NCBI GenBank assembly: GCA_005792805.1
Contig: SXQV01000224.1
Location: 1 to 8,712, forward strand
Length of the DNA: 8,712 bases
Source of the DNA: Methylococcaceae bacterium
GTDB lineage: Bacteria > Pseudomonadota > Gammaproteobacteria > Methylococcales > Methylococcaceae
Direction of reading: 5' to 3'
The notes under the pieces were generated by a model, which was not told the origin of the DNA, made no database searches, and saw only the letters and a list, made by a program, of their open reading frames with translations. This document shows positions 6,171 through 8,712 of the stretch, one piece after another (the first letter of the stretch is position 1; the number at the start of each line of letters is the position of its first letter). A program made the translations under genes and the position numbers.

Positions 6171-6482
6171 CTAATCCTGCTGCGGCACCGGGCGATCGGC
6201 AAAACTGCAAACATTGCCGCTTCTGCACACCACCACATAACTGACGTTGCTGCCACAGCCTTCTGCCCAGACTTTATATTCGCTATAAAGCTCGTCCGGC
6301 CAGTCTTCCATCCGGTCACTTCTAATTGGCCGGTCCGCCATGGCTTCCTCACAGCTCAAATCCATAACGGCGCGTTGCTGTGCCATGGCCTGACTGGCTA
6401 AAGAATTGTCATTCCGGAATAGCGCCTCGTCGGTCACGCATCCCGCCAAGAGAGCAAGGATAAGGAAACTAAAGGTTTTCAT
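6171..6482 (-). CDS. predicted lipoprotein of unknown function, 103 residues
   Basis: From the ATG at 6482 the protein begins MKTFSFLILALLAGC, a clean lipoprotein signal with lipobox LAGC and lipidated Cys15. A start 10 codons earlier would add a polar segment before the signal and is less likely. The mature protein has four further cysteines (44, 76, 86 and 92) in the arrangement DLSCEEA ... LYSEYKVWAEGCGS ... YVVVCRSGNVC, suggesting two disulfides in the periplasm or on the outer membrane. The Tyr/Cys-rich C-terminal half recalls small proteobacterial lipoproteins of unknown function; I cannot name the family. A purine-rich AAGAAAAG precedes the ATG. The 47-residue lipoprotein gene begins 2 nt after its stop. 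Confidence 0.72.
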   Translation of the reverse strand: MKTFSFLILALLAGCVTDEALFRNDNSLASQAMAQQRAVMDLSCEEAMADRPIRSDRMEDWPDELYSEYKVWAEGCGSNVSYVVVCRSGNVCSFADRPVPQQD

Positions 6483-6775
6483 CTTTTCTTGAGTCGCACG
6501 TGATAGCGGCAATGCAGGGGCCAGAAGTGAGCCAACACCATGGCCTCATGTGACAGGTCATAACAGACCACTTGAACTGGCCCATCCATTCATGGTCACA
6601 ACTCAAGGGCTTTGGATAGATCTGCACATACAAAGAATCAAGAAAGCAAAGCCATCCCCCCAGCCCCATCCGAAACAACGATGCCCCAAATTGGAACCAT
6701 TGGCGGAGTCGAAGCCAACGACAGAAATGACATTACTTGCCATACCATCAGTAACTATAAAAAAGGAGAGTCAAC
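6483..6775. other. 293-bp divergent intergenic region
   Basis: This spacer separates the minus-strand lipoprotein pair from the plus-strand 70-codon gene and must carry promoters for both. I could not assign a -35/-10 pair with confidence. TATAAA at 6756-6761 is too close to the Shine-Dalgarno at 6763-6768 to serve as the -10 of that gene. The open frames crossing it are rich in Trp and Cys, or overlap the real starts, and look random. Confidence 0.5.
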
Positions 6776-6988
6776 ATGAAAATCAACACCATCATCTCAG
6801 TCAGTGTCGCCTTTGTCATAGTAGGTGACATCTTTTTGCTCAATCATAATCGCAGTAAAGAGGACGAATGGGATGCTTTCCGCGAGGCTCACCATTGCAC
6901 GCCCGTTAGCGTGACAGACGGCAGCAACCGTTCAGGCTACCAATGTGATGATGGCCAAGTGCATTATCGCTGGCGGCAAATGCGCTAA
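6776..6988 (+). CDS. small secreted or membrane-anchored protein with HHC and CDDG motifs, 70 residues
   Basis: The ATG at 6776 has a strong AAAGGAG Shine-Dalgarno 7 nt upstream. Residues 4-22 are hydrophobic after a Lys (MKINTIISVSVAFVIVGDIF), giving an uncleaved anchor or signal peptide. The rest is a 48-residue extracytoplasmic part with two cysteines: W32-x2-F35-x3-HHC (39-41), then GYQCDDG (54-60) and Y64-x-W66. This W..F...HHC ... G..CDDG..Y.W spacing resembles a group of small uncharacterised proteobacterial proteins, from memory and not from a search. Cys41 and Cys57 probably form a disulfide. It converges on fbp and ends before the bidirectional terminator. Its function is unknown. 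Confidence 0.75.
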   Translation: MKINTIISVSVAFVIVGDIFLLNHNRSKEDEWDAFREAHHCTPVSVTDGSNRSGYQCDDGQVHYRWRQMR

Positions 6989-7065
6989 TTAAGACACAGA
7001 GCCGACAGAATCTGACCGGCGACTTTAATCTGCTTTTAACATTCAGAGCCAGCCCTGAAAACGCG

Positions 7066-7088
7066 AAAGCCCCGATCGACGGGGCTTT
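7066..7088. terminator. bidirectional intrinsic terminator
   Basis: AAAGCCCCG (7066-7074) pairs with CGGGGCTTT (7080-7088) around a 5-nt loop, giving a 9-bp stem of which six pairs are G-C. With A-runs on one side and T-runs on the other it can work in both directions. It sits between the convergent 70-codon gene and fbp, the usual place for a shared terminator. Confidence 0.8.
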
Positions 7089-7124
7089 GCAATGTTCCGT
7101 AATCCGGAAAGGAAACTTAGTTCC

Positions 7125-8123
7125 TTATTGGTGATAGGAAACCAGCCGCTCAACCTCGTTCTTCGAACCCAGTATCACCGGCACTCGCTGATGCACGCCG
7201 GTAGGCTGGATATCGAGGATACGCTCGCGGCCCGTTGAAGCTACGCCACCCGCCTGTTCGATGATAAAACCCATCGGGTTGGCTTCATACAGAAGCCGCA
7301 AACGACCGCCCTTGCTTTTCAGCTTCTCATCCATCGGGTAGGTAAAGAGTCCGCCGCGCATCAGCACGCGATACACCTCAGCCACCATGGACGCCAGCCA
7401 GCGCATATTGAAATCCTTCTCGCGGCCACCCGCCTTGCCCTGGACGCATTCGTCGACATAGCGACGAACTGGCTCTTCCCAGAAGCGATGATTGGACATA
7501 TTGATAGCAAATTCCGAGGTATCTTCCGGAACGCGCACGTTCGGGTGCGTCAACACGAACTCGCCGACATTGCGGTCCAGCGTAAAGCCGTTGACACCCT
7601 GCCCGGTCGTAAGAATGAGGATGGTCGTCGGGCCATAGATGCAGAAACCTGCCGCCACCTGCGCTGTGCCTTTCTGCATGAAATCTTCGGCGGTAATGGT
7701 GGCCTTGCCTTCAGGCGCTCGCATAACCGAAAAAATGGTACCGATGGACAGATTGACTTCGATGTTGCTAGAGCCATCCAGCGGATCAAACGCCACCAGA
7801 TATTTACCCCGGGGATATTCGGCGGGAATTGGAATAATCTCGTCGTTCTCCTCAGAGGCCATGGCCGCCAGGTGGCCAGTCCATTCAAGCGAACGGATAA
7901 AAATGTCGTTGGATAGAATGTCCAGTTTCTTCTGGACCTCGCCCTGAACATTCTCCGTACCGATCACATCGAGATTACCCGCCAGCGCGCCACGATTCAC
8001 CTCATGACCGATGGCTTTGCATGCAGAAGCAATGTCGTTCAACAGCAGAGTCAGCTCACCGGTAGCACCGGGTACTTTGCGCTGCTCGTTGATCAAGAAC
8101 TGAGTCAATTGTTGACCAATCAT
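7125..8123 (-). CDS. fbp: fructose-1,6-bisphosphatase, class I
   Basis: 332 residues, full length for class I FBPase, the Mg-dependent cytosolic enzyme that removes the 1-phosphate from fructose 1,6-bisphosphate in gluconeogenesis. Key motifs are complete: ASEENDE (89-95) with the metal-binding Glu pair, FDPLDGSSNIEVNLSIGTIFSV (112-133) with the catalytic metal ligands Asp113 and Asp116, NMSNHRFW (208-215), the substrate-phosphate region GGLFTYPMDEKLKSKGGRLRLLYEANP (257-283), and the C-terminal GGVASTGRERILDIQPT (292-308). The start at 8123 has a perfect AGGAGG 5 nt upstream. It lies 28 nt after the pyruvate kinase stop on the same strand, suggesting cotranscription. No truncation or frameshift is seen. 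Confidence 0.97.
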   Translation of the reverse strand: MIGQQLTQFLINEQRKVPGATGELTLLLNDIASACKAIGHEVNRGALAGNLDVIGTENVQGEVQKKLDILSNDIFIRSLEWTGHLAAMASEENDEIIPIPAEYPRGKYLVAFDPLDGSSNIEVNLSIGTIFSVMRAPEGKATITAEDFMQKGTAQVAAGFCIYGPTTILILTTGQGVNGFTLDRNVGEFVLTHPNVRVPEDTSEFAINMSNHRFWEEPVRRYVDECVQGKAGGREKDFNMRWLASMVAEVYRVLMRGGLFTYPMDEKLKSKGGRLRLLYEANPMGFIIEQAGGVASTGRERILDIQPTGVHQRVPVILGSKNEVERLVSYHQ

Positions 8124-8151
8124 GATGTCCTCCTAATCCTGTCGTTATGAT

Positions 8152-8712
8152 TTATTTATAAGCCGGACAATGCGCCTTCCAGTCACTTGGCGCCGCTGCC
8201 AGAACTTCCGGGATACTTGCGATTTTCATGGCATTGGTACCGCCACGAGATCCCATCAGATCACCCTTGGTCAGAATGACAATATCCTCAGGATCCACCA
8301 GGCCTCGATCCATGAACTCCTGAATAATCGCACGGTTCAAGATAGCGTGATCGGCAATGCCCACCGGATTGAAGCTGATCGGGTAAACCCCACGAAACAA
8401 TGTGACCCGGCGGCAGGTTTTTTCGTGAGCCGTCAACGCATAAATCGGAATGCCTGAACTGATACGCGACATCCACAAGGGGGTTGAGCCAGTTTCTGTC
8501 AGTGCGCCAATGGCCCGAACCTCCAGGTGATTGGCGGCATACATGGCGGACAGGGCAACCGTTTCATCAATACGCTCGAACCGCTCGTGCAGACGATGCT
8601 TGGATTTTTCGCGGGGGTATTTCTCCGCTTCGATACAGATCTGGGCCATGGCCTTGACGGCCAGATCAGGAAAATCACCGGAGGCGGTTTCCGCCGACAG
8701 CATCACTGCATC
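8152..8712 (-). CDS. pykA: pyruvate kinase, C-terminal part (5' end outside window)
   Basis: 186 residues are visible, from the conserved DAVMLSAETASG of the catalytic barrel into the C-terminal domain; the rest of the roughly 480-residue protein lies beyond the right edge. Pyruvate kinase makes pyruvate and ATP from phosphoenolpyruvate and ADP. The SKHRLHERFERIDETVALSAMYAANH and SRISSGIPIYALTAHEKTCRR stretches, the RGVYPISF block and IVILTKGDLMGSRGGTNAMKI resemble E. coli PykA (type II) more than PykF, so I favour pykA. The protein ends with an extra tail of about 16 residues (LAAAPSDWKAHCPAYK) beyond the usual last strand. fbp follows after 28 nt with its own strong ribosome-binding site. 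Confidence 0.93.
   Translation of the reverse strand, partial: DAVMLSAETASGDFPDLAVKAMAQICIEAEKYPREKSKHRLHERFERIDETVALSAMYAANHLEVRAIGALTETGSTPLWMSRISSGIPIYALTAHEKTCRRVTLFRGVYPISFNPVGIADHAILNRAIIQEFMDRGLVDPEDIVILTKGDLMGSRGGTNAMKIASIPEVLAAAPSDWKAHCPAYK

Noticed and set aside
6469..6678. 69-codon minus-strand frame upstream of the 103-residue lipoprotein
   Set aside because: It overlaps the start of the lipoprotein gene, is unusually rich in Trp and Cys, and has no visible start signal.
5812..6775. Possible att duplication of the tRNA-Arg 3' end marking an integrated element
   Set aside because: I looked for a second copy of the T-arm and CCA end downstream and found none in the window; no integrase is present.

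Overview
The window looks like an ordinary chromosomal segment of a gammaproteobacterium with mid-range GC. The clues are Zur, RatA and DarP of gammaproteobacterial type, a PykA-type pyruvate kinase, a class I Fbp, a WbpL/WbpM-like polysaccharide pair and an rplM-rpsI operon. The gene order is not the enterobacterial one. I cannot name the genus from sequence alone. Almost every gene is on the minus strand; the exceptions are one tRNA and one 70-codon gene.

Layout, left to right. Positions 1-29 hold the 5' half of a minus-strand tRNA, probably tRNA-Gln, cut by the window edge and only 18 nt past the rpsI stop. Positions 48-962 hold the L13-S9 ribosomal operon with a recognisable promoter. Positions 1003-1028 hold a hairpin terminator that closes a five-gene run read from high to low coordinates: zur, ratA, darP, a WecA/WbpL-like initiating glycosyltransferase, and a long WbpM-type nucleotide-sugar dehydratase. 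The last two are tightly coupled: the dehydratase starts with TTG and its Shine-Dalgarno overlaps the stop codon of the transferase. A perfect TATAAT at the zur stop may give ratA and the genes after it their own promoter.

At 5759-5835 a complete tRNA-Arg(CCU) is read rightwards, divergent from zur, and the space between them carries nested inverted repeats. Positions 5836-6988 form an accessory-looking zone: two adjacent minus-strand lipoprotein genes (103 and 47 residues) and one plus-strand gene for a 70-residue membrane-anchored or secreted protein with two cysteines. A bidirectional terminator (7066-7088) ends this zone. Beyond it lie class I fructose-1,6-bisphosphatase and, just upstream of it on the same strand, the C-terminal third or so of pyruvate kinase, cut by the right edge.

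The genes fall into four groups: translation (S9, L13, the 50S-related factors RatA and DarP, and tRNAs), start of surface polysaccharide synthesis (WbpL/WbpM-like), zinc regulation (Zur), and central carbon metabolism (Fbp and Pyk, at opposite ends of the glycolysis/gluconeogenesis balance). I found no CRISPR array, transposase, integrase or defence system. The least explained part is the small-lipoprotein zone beside tRNA-Arg.
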